64,000 nt of DNA from Paracamarosporium sp. OC-R06-R3 (lineage: Eukaryota; Ascomycota; Dothideomycetes; Pleosporales; Didymosphaeriaceae), in NCBI GenBank assembly GCA_019828545.1, contig JACVRA010000364.1:372001-436000 (forward strand), read 5' to 3'. The notes beneath the pieces are model-generated. The model had not been told where the DNA came from. It worked only from the letters and a program-made list of their open reading frames with translations, and did not search any database. Both the position numbers and the translations under genes were made by a program. Positions 35,153-44,637 of the stretch are shown one piece after another; within the stretch, counting starts at the first letter, position 1; every line of letters begins with the position of its first letter.

Positions 35153-36574
35153 ATGCAGTCCACATCACGTGGGCAACGGGCGTCGCCGGCGCTTTCAGAC
35201 AACTCTGAGTTGTCACTGCTATCACGATCACCGTCTCCACCACCCACATCAAGTATCCGACGGCTCTCACCCACTCTATCTGACTCTTCTGAGTTATCGG
35301 TGCTGTCGCGATCGCCGTCGCTGCTGCTAGGGCTCATTGGAACGATTGCGCCGGACTCTGTGGACTCGCCGAACTCGAAGCTTCCCAAGCGCGGATCGAA
35401 CGGTCGTTTTATAGCTAGTAGTACCAAGCGCACGGCATCTATCGCTCCTTCGCCTCGGTACATTAAGTCTCTTATGTCGTGTGTTTCAGAACTAACCAGA
35501 AGTAGGTTGTCGAAGCGGCTGTGTACCTTACCTCCAAGCCCTCGAGGAACTGCCACAACAAAAAGAGCGCCTGCTAGTTCATATTCCTCCCGGAGTCCCC
35601 GAAGTCCAGTTGTTCCCAAGCTTTTTGTGTCGTACACAGAAGCAAACGGCTCCGGCCATCTTGATCGTCTCCCTAGGGAAATCAGGCAGCTTATCTACGC
35701 CTACTGTCTGGAAGTCGATGTTCCAGTAGTGATAAAAGAATGCTGCGGTCCAACTTCTACCCGCCGAGCACGGGCTACTTGCAAGAAGCATGGGGACCGC
35801 TGTAGAAAGATCGGCAAGGGCAACGGTCTCACCCTATATGATGAAGATTTAGGAACGAAAAAGGTCTACGGCCGGTTCTCTATTCTTTCAGTATCGCGCC
35901 TAGTCAATGCGGAAGCATCCTGGGTATTGTATACACAAGGCAGACTCATTCTCAGGTCTACCCGAGCCTTGCAGGCATATCTCAGCGAGAAGCAGTGCAC
36001 ATTCTTTCGTCTGCCAAATCTACCAGTAAGCGAGTGCATTGGGGGGATGTGGTTGTCCGCAGCGCGCTTCCTCAAGGTCTCCTTCGAGCTTCCATGGACG
36101 AAGTTATCCGGAGAGGATCCTGTCGAATGCGTATATCGCTTATACGAAGCTACTGCTTTGTTGATGAAGGCCTGGGGACTTCTGAAAAACAAGCCGACAT
36201 CTCCTCGTGTGGTCAAAATCCAGCTTCATGCTCTTTACACGGCCACTCTCCCTTTCAATTGGAAAAGCTCCACCAAGATGGCTCATGAGTGGACCGCTTT
36301 CTACCAGCCACACTTAGGGTCAGCTTTCATTGCAGACTTTGAAGCAATCGGAAAAGAGGTCGGACACCTTCTCGAACGCTTGGTAGATCTAGTGGGTCGT
36401 CATGGCGGACAGTCTCAGTGGGATGTCGTCGCAGAGGTTCCTCGCGGATACAACGAAGGTACCAAGAAAGAAAATGATGTTCTAACAGACGAGGGGATCG
36501 GAGGTGTTGTGGAGCTGCGTTCACTTGAGCACTACTGTCATTTGAACGGTGTCAAGTTTGAAGCCACGGCCTAG
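35153..36574 (+). CDS. F-box/2EXR-like domain protein with Ser-rich N-terminus
   Basis: A single exon of 474 codons (473 aa). The first 160 residues are Ser/Pro/Arg rich and disordered; they hold a direct repeat, LSDNSELSLLSRSPS at 14-28 and LSDSSELSVLSRSPS at 42-56. The folded part begins with SGHLDRLPREIRQLIYAYCL, the helix typical of the large fungal F-box/2EXR-like family (LPxEIRxxIY), then a basic Cys/His stretch (CKKHGDRCRK) and FSILSVSRLVNAEASWVLY. The exact function is unknown: a true F-box would act as a Skp1 adaptor in ubiquitin ligases, but most such Pleosporales proteins are uncharacterised. The protein at 37972-38646 has the same block order, with clear similarity at FALLASSRDIRHKM. 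Confidence 0.75.
   Translation: MQSTSRGQRASPALSDNSELSLLSRSPSPPPTSSIRRLSPTLSDSSELSVLSRSPSLLLGLIGTIAPDSVDSPNSKLPKRGSNGRFIASSTKRTASIAPSPRYIKSLMSCVSELTRSRLSKRLCTLPPSPRGTATTKRAPASSYSSRSPRSPVVPKLFVSYTEANGSGHLDRLPREIRQLIYAYCLEVDVPVVIKECCGPTSTRRARATCKKHGDRCRKIGKGNGLTLYDEDLGTKKVYGRFSILSVSRLVNAEASWVLYTQGRLILRSTRALQAYLSEKQCTFFRLPNLPVSECIGGMWLSAARFLKVSFELPWTKLSGEDPVECVYRLYEATALLMKAWGLLKNKPTSPRVVKIQLHALYTATLPFNWKSSTKMAHEWTAFYQPHLGSAFIADFEAIGKEVGHLLERLVDLVGRHGGQSQWDVVAEVPRGYNEGTKKENDVLTDEGIGGVVELRSLEHYCHLNGVKFEATA
35192..35320 (+). repeat. diverged direct repeat within coding sequence
   Basis: Two 45-nt units (35192-35236 and 35276-35320, 84 nt apart start to start) encode 15 residues each with 13 identical. 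The nucleotide copies differ mostly at third positions, showing an old in-frame duplication that kept its protein sequence. Confidence 0.7.
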
Positions 36575-37971
36575 ACATCATGTTATGGTCTCAACGATCC
36601 CTGAGACAACGAGCAGTTTTGATTCCACTTGATGGGCTTCTTCAGGTTTGTTCACGCCCACAGACTGGGAATATTGGGTTTGCGAAGTCTGAACACACTC
36701 TGAGAAAGCATTCATTCTGTTTTCGGATGTTAGCTTGGCGTTAGATATATGCGGCTGGCTCCATTTGATCATTTGATATGATTCTGAGCTATTTACCCAT
36801 TGAATGTTTTTGGCATCTTTGATCAGCATCTGTTCCCAAGTTAGCAGTCATTTAGGATACCATGACTTCATTTTTCATATCAATCATCATTGGGAAGCAT
36901 TTATGCCAGTTTTCAACTCGAGCTGCTGCAAATGATCTTCCGTGCTGTGATATCCAATCGTCGCGTCGAACGCGACATAAAATCGTTTGCATTCCGAAAG
37001 AAATGGAGACACACGAAAATGGCGCGATGTTGCGAAAGTCCCACTCCTCGCGCTAGCCTTTTTCTACAACTCTACGTAACGTGCACGCACTAGACTGACG
37101 ATGCAAGGTCAACATATCCGCAGGTAACGGCGCTGAAAACAATGAATGACTAGTTATTGCACTTGTATCTGAACGCGGAAGAATAACGCCACTCTCTTAA
37201 GCAGTTTTGAGACGAGGGTGGTGGCCCCTTGATGTGCTACTAGTACCGCTAATCTGGTCCTGAGAAGTCTCCTAGCCTCGGTGGAACATGCTATGAACTC
37301 TTAAGAATCTCATTCCTGTTGCCTAACACCACCGGGAGTGTGACATTTGGGCGCTATGGATTATGTTCGCAAGATGGTCATCTGGTTAGATCGTCTACCC
37401 ATGGCCGAGACCTTGTCTGGCTTGACACTCCCGGACTCATCTTTCTTCGCCATTTCTTCTCTCATTATTCACATAGGCAATACCTCCCAAGCCATTTAGC
37501 TTCACGCTTCTGTGTCAATTCTTCCTCAATCAAGATATCCTTTATTCACTCTTCCCGTTGCACTTATAGACTCAACACAGCTACGACTGGATTCCCGAGG
37601 AAGAATTTCCCAAAAATTCGAGCCCGTTCTTCTCTAAAAGTTCACGAAAAAATCCTAAAATCGTTCGGCCAACTTTGTTCACCTCGTTGATCGCTGTCAT
37701 TACGGTGAACTTCCATTTAGTTTTCATGTCTATGCATACAATCTGCATAACAGACTGCTCCAAGACACCCCAGCAAGCCGTCCTCAACTGCAGTTCCTTT
37801 ACTCGGTGCACTCCTGGTCTACTCTGCCTAAATGGTCGCTGCTCGTTGAACAGTCCACTAACCTGAATTGTAACTTCTCGAGTTATGGGCATGTCGTGCT
37901 CATTTTGCTTATTCTGCATATCCTAATACTCGGAGAGTCTGTCGATGCTATCGCGTAGACAAGCGATAAGC
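36575..37971. other. intergenic, 1.4 kb
   Basis: 3' flank of the F-box-like gene, then unassigned sequence to the 3' end of the related minus-strand gene. It contains a pyrimidine-rich stretch (37430-37570) followed by a 46-codon Cys-rich frame (37726-37866) that is treated under findings. No other gene recognised. Confidence 0.4.
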
Positions 37972-38646
37972 TCATCTGGTTGGCTGGAATGACTGGCAGT
38001 ACATCGAATCAGACTGCCACATGCGCTCGAAAGCTTTCGACTCACTCAGCGTTAAAGACTTAATTTCCCTATCGTACAACATTAGGTTAGCCACTTCTGC
38101 GGAGACGTTGAGTTTGTTGTGCATAAGCCACAACATCTTATGCCTAATATCGCGCGAGCTTGCGAGAAGGGCAAACCGGGAGCGTCTGTAATCGTAAGCC
38201 ATCTCGTGATGTTTACACCATGCGTTATCTGGGCCCACGAGTCCATAGCGCTTGCGTATTGTGATTGGACGACTGGCTTCAATGGCAAATTCGAAGATGT
38301 TTAGACGGATCTCGGCTGGCACTGTTTTTAAAAGACTGAGACTGGGATTCTTCGGCTCGTACAATATTACGTCCGGATTTGAGCCGGTTACGTAGGAGAT
38401 TTTATTGCTGTTGAACGAAATTTAGCAAGTCTCTGAGGCAAAGAGGAGGTCTTGGGTGAATCCTTACCTGGCTACAAAGCATCCCTGGTGCCATTCCGGT
38501 GCTTCCCGTGCCGTTGTCTTGCGACTTCTAATATTGGTAAACCGGTCCCCATCTTGGTGGGGTGAAGCGAGGGTGCAGTAGGAAGGGTGCGAGCTATTGA
38601 TAAGGCAGACGCGTTTGTTGCGCTGTGGTCGGCTTTCTTGGCTCAT
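37972..38646 (-). CDS. short F-box/2EXR-like protein
   Basis: Two exons, 38646-38468 and 38407-37972, with a 60-nt intron (GTAAGG donor, TTCAACAG acceptor), give 205 codons (204 aa). The key block is LLKTVPAEIRLNIFEFAIE, the same helix type as LPREIRQLIYAYCLE in the neighbour at 35153-36574, followed by a similar spacing to WCKHHEM and SRFALLASSRDIRHKMLWLM. It ends soon after SKAFERMWQSDS, far shorter than the neighbour. Just before the stop, the +1 frame opens and reads QPDELIACLRDSIDRLSEY to a stop at 37923, which looks protein-like and raises the possibility of a frameshift in a formerly longer tail. Function unknown. It is divergent from the zinc-finger gene with only 145 bp between start codons. 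Confidence 0.65.
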
Positions 38647-38791
38647 TCCGTTTTCACTACCCCCACGACAATGGCTGATTCATAAGTTTTCATCGGCACA
38701 AACCTACTTTTTCAACCGCGTTTATCTCTGCGGTATAGGTGTATTGAGGTCTTCTCATATTAACTTACCGCGATATCATCGCATCATCAAC
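38647..38791. promoter_or_regulatory. compact divergent promoter
   Basis: Only 145 bp separate the start codons of the minus-strand F-box-like gene and the plus-strand zf-3CxxC gene, so both core promoters and 5' UTRs must share or overlap in this interval. No classical TATA box is obvious. Confidence 0.45.
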
Positions 38792-39322
38792 ATGACCAAA
38801 AAGAAGTCGAGCGAGGGCAACAGCAACAACCCTATTGGAACGCCAGCCAAATTTAAATCCAAACCTAAGCCTAAGGCCTTCTACACGTATCCTTTCTGGC
38901 ACAAACACATCTTGAATGCTGTTTTGCCGTTCATCGGCGCTATTTCGTTCCAATACAAACCCAATATCGACGAGGCTATCAAACAGTACTCCACTCATGT
39001 GATGGGAAGCTTCACATGCACTCAGCCAGATTGCCGAGCCCAAGGCTGGAGAAGTGGAAAAATCGCAATTCTCATCTGCAAGTATCATGGCAACAGATAC
39101 AATGCGATCGTATACAACCAACGTTGCGAGAAATGCGATCATCTTGGCGACTTGCACCTGGACAAGGACTCGTACATCGAACGCGTTACTTACAGATTGA
39201 AGAAGTGGGGTGGTGTTGTAATGGAGCAGCCGTTCTACGCGGAAAAGAAGACACCGCCTCATAAAAGTGACCTATGCGAGGGCTGCAAACGTGGCTTCTG
39301 TCGCGAGGGAGGGGGATTCTAG
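38792..39322 (+). CDS. zf-3CxxC-type zinc finger protein
   Basis: A single exon of 177 codons (176 aa) from ATG 38792; the frame is open further upstream but overlaps the divergent gene's exon. A basic leader (MTKKKSSEGN, KFKSKPKPKAF) precedes the fungal 3CxxC domain: FTCTQPDCRAQGW, IAILICKYHGNRYNAIVYNQ, RCEKCDHLG, YIERVTYRLKKW and LCEGCKRGFC. The Cys pairs should bind zinc. The spacing, the VYNQRCxxC core and the ERVxYRLKKW helix match the family well. Members are frequent in filamentous fungi and are largely uncharacterised; animal relatives include the RTP chaperone zinc domain. No signal peptide or membrane segment. Confidence 0.85.
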   Translation: MTKKKSSEGNSNNPIGTPAKFKSKPKPKAFYTYPFWHKHILNAVLPFIGAISFQYKPNIDEAIKQYSTHVMGSFTCTQPDCRAQGWRSGKIAILICKYHGNRYNAIVYNQRCEKCDHLGDLHLDKDSYIERVTYRLKKWGGVVMEQPFYAEKKTPPHKSDLCEGCKRGFCREGGGF

Positions 39323-40873
39323 TCTCGATACTTATGATGCAATGAGCAGAGAAGCTCGATTCTGGTATATCATCCAGCAACACAAGGCTTATATGACGTA
39401 TAGACTGATCAAAATCCAGTTCTGCCCCCTGTTCTCGTTCTTGCTTCATCTGTTATGTTCGGAGTTAATCGCCTGGGTGAGCAATTGCCTTTAACGAACT
39501 CGGACGAAACGACGGCTAGCACTTTCTCTGTTCACCTTCATACGTCTAACTATCTTTCTTGGGAAGTCAGCACCCAGGAGAACATAATAAATTCTCTATT
39601 TATTTCCATAGGGTTTGGTTTACACAGTGAGATGTAACGTTGATGAGAATTGACAGAGGAGAATAAATGATAATAGCGTGAGTAACAACTCCTCGGGTGT
39701 TTTCCATGTCTGCGGCGTTCGATGTTCTAATCATTACCAAGACTCTGTCTTTATCACTTACCTTTTGCATCCTGTAAAACATGATATTGAAACCCCTTCG
39801 TGACCAGCTTGCTAGAGTCTCTCGTATGTATGCAAATGTCATGGTCAAACATAAAGATCTTGAGTGCATTCCTCTAACGGCAAGTTCTATGGGTTGTGTT
39901 AGATAGGTGGAAGTTATAGCAGGAACGGAAAGAAAGTCATCATCGTGGCCAGGTTATCGTTAGACCAGTCAATATAGGAAGGAACCAAGTGAATAAGCAG
40001 GTATCATGCTTCACAGCGTCTAATCTATTGACACCTACGCCCATCTACATCCTTGCTTCGCCATCTTGGCTAACGCGCAACGTGAGGTCATCAAATGCAA
40101 GGCTGTTACAAGCGAACGGCCACCTTATCACCACATCTCACTCCATCTCGTAGACAAACGGTTGGAAGGGATCCAACTATTGCACCGCATGGATGAGTTT
40201 CTGGCTACGGAGTGGGAATTTCTGATCGTCCCGCCGCTAGATAGAGCATTCCACATTGATCATCATCCCCCTCTTATCAGGAATATCTTATGCGCCTACA
40301 AAGCTTTGTGGGTCTACGTCTGTCGCGGGCGCGATGGCGGGGAACAGTTACTTATAGGTGAGCGAAGACCCTACCCACGCGCCCATACAAGGAAAACGAA
40401 ACAAGCTCAAGTAACGTAGTAAATTATAGGTATCTATGATGATTATGTTTAAGCAACAACACAAAAAAACAACCTCCTTAAATGCCTCCTGTGGTGCGTT
40501 ACCTTAATGTTAAAGCCCAGGGACCACGATATGGACATCCACCGCCTCATTAGATTCTTGGATGCTATTCCCGCTCCTCGGGCTTGGGAGACACCCCCAC
40601 GTGGAATATTCCGTCTTGAAGGATCAAGCCCTCCCGCATTGACCAATCATTCGCTCGCAACTAAAGCCTACCACAGTCCAACACGGAAAAGGTCCATATT
40701 CCATCGCGCAGATCATGGTCTGTGGTTTGCGCATAATCAAAAAGGCGCAAAGTTGAGGGATGGCGTTGGCCCCTCGATCCAGGGTGTCACTGACACTGGA
40801 TCTTCCTTTAAGGGTGGGCCAGACCCAAGAGCGTGGCAACGCCGGTGCATCCATCCCTTTGTCTACCACCGCT
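39323..40873. other. intergenic, 1.5 kb
   Basis: 3' flank of the zinc-finger gene and upstream region of the third rhodopsin-domain gene. A 117-codon frame (40066-40419) opens from a TTG without a domain; 40507-40983 is open but overlaps the real gene in another frame. Neither is called. Confidence 0.4.
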
Positions 40874-42080
40874 ATGAAATTGGTGCAACTGCAAGCGCCT
40901 GTGATCGTTGTGTGTGTTATTTCGGCGTTGATCGCGACGTTTGCAATTGTGTGTCGCGTGTGGGCGCGCGCTCTTACGCGTAAGAGGTGGGGAGCTGATG
41001 ATTGGTTGATGGTTGTGGCATATGTAAGGAGCCCCAGACGTCGCGTTGTGTGCGGTAAGTTGTCTGACTGGGAGATATAGGTTGGATTGCTTGGCGAGCT
41101 TACCGACGCGGTCGTGTTCGTGTTTGTTCAGTATTATGGTGTTCACATTGCGGATGTACCGATCCCTATCATTTTGCAGATGAGAAGGCACCCCGAAGTA
41201 CTTAGCTAGCACCCAATCATCGCAACACAGCTAACTGTACTAGAGCCGATACATACTTACCAGCATGGCTTTGACAGCTAGTGTGTTTTGCAATTTGTCA
41301 ATCACACAGCTGTACATAACGCTTTTCCCCCACACGCGCTTTCGCATTGTCTGCCGCGTGCTTCTCGCGTTGACCGTAGCATACTACATCAGCTTCATGG
41401 TTGTGCAGTTCTTCACATGTCCGCAGAAGATGGACAATGCGCTAGCTATGGCTCAGAAATGCGCTGAAAACAGCAAGACGATATGGGTGGGTGCAAGTGC
41501 CGGCTCCCTCTGTATCGATATGGCAAACATTATGCTACCGATGCCTCTTCTCTGGCGCCTGAATGTTGAACTTGAGAAGAAGATTCGCCTAACACTGCTG
41601 TTCGGCTTGGGGTTTTTGTAAGTCTAGCAATTCAGGTGAAGATAGTGTTGGCTAACAGACAATAGCATCGTTGCCTGCTCAGCCGTACGAATGTACCTAT
41701 ATCGGCATATGGACGCGAACGACTGGACCTATCACACCGGACGCATTATTCTGTTCAATGGACCAGAGCCGGCTTTAGGTATATTGGCGGGGTGTTTACC
41801 AGTCATGTCGCCCTGTCTACGAATTATATCTAATAAGCTCAAGAGCTACCGGACGTGTAAGGGTACAGATGAAGAGAGCTTACAAGTGCGTCAGTCTGAA
41901 CATCCACCAACCATTGGCCATGCAAAGAGAATTTCGTTGAAAGCGATGGGACTCGGAAGTGCGGCTAGCGAAGGTTTCGATCGACTTGACAGCCATATTA
42001 ATGTCGTTCCGCTGGAGAGTGTAACATCTACTGCGGTCAGGAACGAAAAGAATGAGGCGACCACAGCTACATCATCTTGA
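40874..42080 (+). CDS. rhodopsin-domain (PTH11-like) integral membrane protein
   Basis: Exons 40874-41023, 41081-41197, 41244-41617 and 41666-42080 give 352 codons (351 aa). Helix 1 is PVIVVCVISALIATFAIVC, followed by the family motif RKRWGADDWLMVV. After the splices come LGELTDAVVFVFVQYYG, TASVFCNLSITQLYITLF, LLALTVAYYISFMVVQFFTCP, SLCIDMANIMLPMPLLWRL, IRLTLLFGLGF and, after the last intron, IVACSAVRMYLY and the WTYHTGRIILFNGPEPALGILAGCLPV helix-end typical of the family. The cytosolic tail is short and Ser/Thr rich. Compared with the other two members in the window the second and third exons are more diverged. A receptor role is inferred only. Confidence 0.75.
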
Positions 42081-42303
42081 AAGCTTTGATGTTGAGTTTT
42101 AGACCACGACTAGGGTAGATGGATGACCTACGCACCTCTTCCTTGAGTATTACTGGTTAAACCTCGTCCCGCGTTGCCGCCTTTGCAGAGCTTTTGGTTT
42201 CGCAGCTCCAAAAAATCAACGTGAAATGAAACTTATGAATATGTCCAACTCCAAACATTTACAAACCCAGCAAGATGTTCCAAGCCGCGTAATAATCCAG
42301 GAC

Positions 42304-42725
42304 CTATTTTTCACACGGCGCTTTCGAATCTGACTGCGGCACGCTATGTTCGTCCACCACTGAGTTTCGGACTATCTCCTCGAGAAGGAACTTTACGCCT
42401 TCGTGGCTCATCTCCGCCAGCGGCTTGCCCTTCACCAGGTCGTTCATCTGGATGAACCTAGCGAATAATTAGTGGTTGGATTTTCCAGGGTACATTTTGT
42501 ATTGAAAAAAGCGCATTGAAAATAACGAGTCAGTACTTGCCATCCTGTAGCGTCACCGCCCGCCGCCTTTGCCCTCTTAACACCCAACATAGCTTCCTCA
42601 TAGAGCGCGTAGTCGCGCTTCAACTCGGCGCGGATGACCTTGAGGACAATGTCTAAATTGTCGTGCTTTGTCGTCTTGGTGACGCGAGACTTATTCTGCT
42701 TGCTAAGGGATTTTCGTGGTGGCAT
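42304..42725 (-). CDS. small hypothetical protein, two exons with GC-AG intron
   Basis: Not recognised. Exons 42725-42541 and 42457-42304 give 113 codons (112 aa) if the intron uses a GC donor (TG|GCAAGT) and the acceptor CGCTAG. The protein starts basic (MPPRKSLSKQNKSRVTKTTK), then has a helix (NLDIVLKVIRAELKRDYALYE), then the second exon FIQMNDLVKGKPLAEMSHEG and VKFLLEEIV. A GT donor a few bases downstream (CAA|GTACTG) would also keep a frame open, but would give an Arg/Gly-rich tail with no helix; the GC choice gives the more natural protein. No signal peptide or membrane helix; possibly a nuclear small protein because of its basic start (inference). Confidence 0.55.
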
Positions 42726-44637
42726 CTCGCTTGGTGTTGTGGGGGCGTGTTATGATATGTTAAGATGGATGAAAGTTTAGTGTGTCGCGCAGTGGTGGAG
42801 AGTAGTAACGTGATGGAGAGATAAAGTCGAGGGATCGGTTTCTATAATAGAGACGTAGCAGGCAGATGGCGTTTGACCTTGCTATTGTTCAATAGACATA
42901 ATAGCAAACGTACCTGAGCGCCGGCTATCATGATGCGGCGTGCCATAACACAACCGTAACCTATAGGCGTGCTGCAGTACAGGCCAATTTCGCAAACAAC
43001 AAACCTGAGGTTTTTATTTGGAGGTCCTCGCAACGGTCAAAGAGATGACAGAATTGCGCTTCATGTTCGCTGAAGGGACATTGCTGAGGAGAGCCATCCC
43101 GAACTTCGCCGATATCATTCAATTCTTCCTTGAGTGAGTCTAGTGTGAAATCTCCAAATCCCCAAAGAGTACAGCTGCCAAGCAAACATGTTCTGTGTTC
43201 GATAGGTGACTGGGGACGACCTCACAGATGGGCGGAAGAAGAACTTCGCTCAGCGAGCTCGGGGCAATACATATGTACGACACCGACCTCAGAACTTTTC
43301 TTCGATACTCATTGTACTCAACAATAGTGATCGCATCTCGTATGTATATGGTAGTCTTGCGGCTATTTCTGAAGCCTTTTGATTTTCTGATAGCAGGTTG
43401 GACACCGCGACGTTGATTGGGCCGTTTTTTAAGGTTGGGGCATGACTGTGATACGTCAAATCATAGATAACATGGGGTTCCAGCGTCACCAGATGCTGCT
43501 TGTGTACCGTAGAGGTGACGACAACTTGACGTGAGGGTAAGGAGGTGGGACCGATGTTAAGCGAGGTTCCGACTTGGCAGATTCTCGTGACCTTGCGAGA
43601 TTCATTCCTTCTCCAATCCAAAGTTGCCAGGCCTGACTCTATATGTACAACGTCTATTCATCTAACGACATCGGATTCTCATGTCTATGAGTGCCATCAT
43701 TGAAACATTGATCGGGCGGAAATCCCGGTCCTACAATTAAAGGTGGCACTCGAGCCGTCTCACCGCAAACCGCGGTTGAAGCGGAAAACTAACACACAGC
43801 CTCGTACCGCGCACGCGAGAGTCCCTCTAATTTTCTGTGCCGTTAGAAGGGCTGTATGAGATTCAACAATGACCGCAACCTGTAGAATGCACGGAAACGA
43901 CGCCCTGACCTGAATAGAGCCGCATGCGTTGTATTTCCACCAAGACCGCGGCCCAGACCCCCTTTCTCTACACGACGTCATCCCGAAGACCCTTCTTGTA
44001 CCTGTACATCTACCGCTGCCACCTTCGCACACGGCCCAACAGGGATCTCTCTGCATGACGCCTATAACAGACCCTCGTCCGCGCCCTCGCCCATGGAAGC
44101 CTCAATTCGTGGCGCTCTTACATGCGACCCTTCGTACCGTGGAACTGCCACTGCAATCGACACTTGACGCCTCAGCTTGCCTTCCTAGGAAGGTTGCAAG
44201 ATTGCGATGACCCACGTCAAAGTTAACGAGCCCACATCAGGCTGCAACGGTGCGTGCTGCTATGTGGTAGCGAGGCGTGGGTGGAGATTAACTGCAGCCA
44301 GGCTGAAGGCTATAAATAACTCACTTGGTCACTAGACCTACAAGGGGTGAACTTTCAGATAGGCTTCGAAAAACAATGAATTTGGACATCGACTTCATAG
44401 GTGGCTTGGATGCTTTGTAGAATCTGTTCTGGACGAAAGGGTAAGAACTAATGTCGGAGAGAATGCCGACTGTTCACTGTGGTCGGGAGGCTGATCACTT
44501 TGCGGGGTAAGGGACTAACCGCACCTCATCCTCGTTTTAAGAACATCATGGAGCCAGCGTGGAAACATGAAAAGCCCCGAGACAACATAGTATTGCGCTC
44601 GGCGCGCAATTAATAGAACGATATACAACCCACAAGG
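42726..44637. other. intergenic, 1.9 kb
   Basis: Promoter of the small minus-strand gene, then unassigned sequence and the promoter of the SAF-domain oxidoreductase. Open frames of up to 110 codons lack features. No transposon, RNA gene or repeat recognised. Confidence 0.4.

Noticed and set aside
40066..40419. 117-codon plus-strand frame
   Set aside because: Starts only at TTG, no domain recognised, no plausible upstream exon.
42458..42540. GT donor alternative (CAA|GTACTG) for the small gene's intron
   Set aside because: Keeps a frame but replaces a natural helix-rich C-terminus with an Arg/Gly-rich tail; the GC donor TG|GCAAGT matches the GC-AG consensus better.
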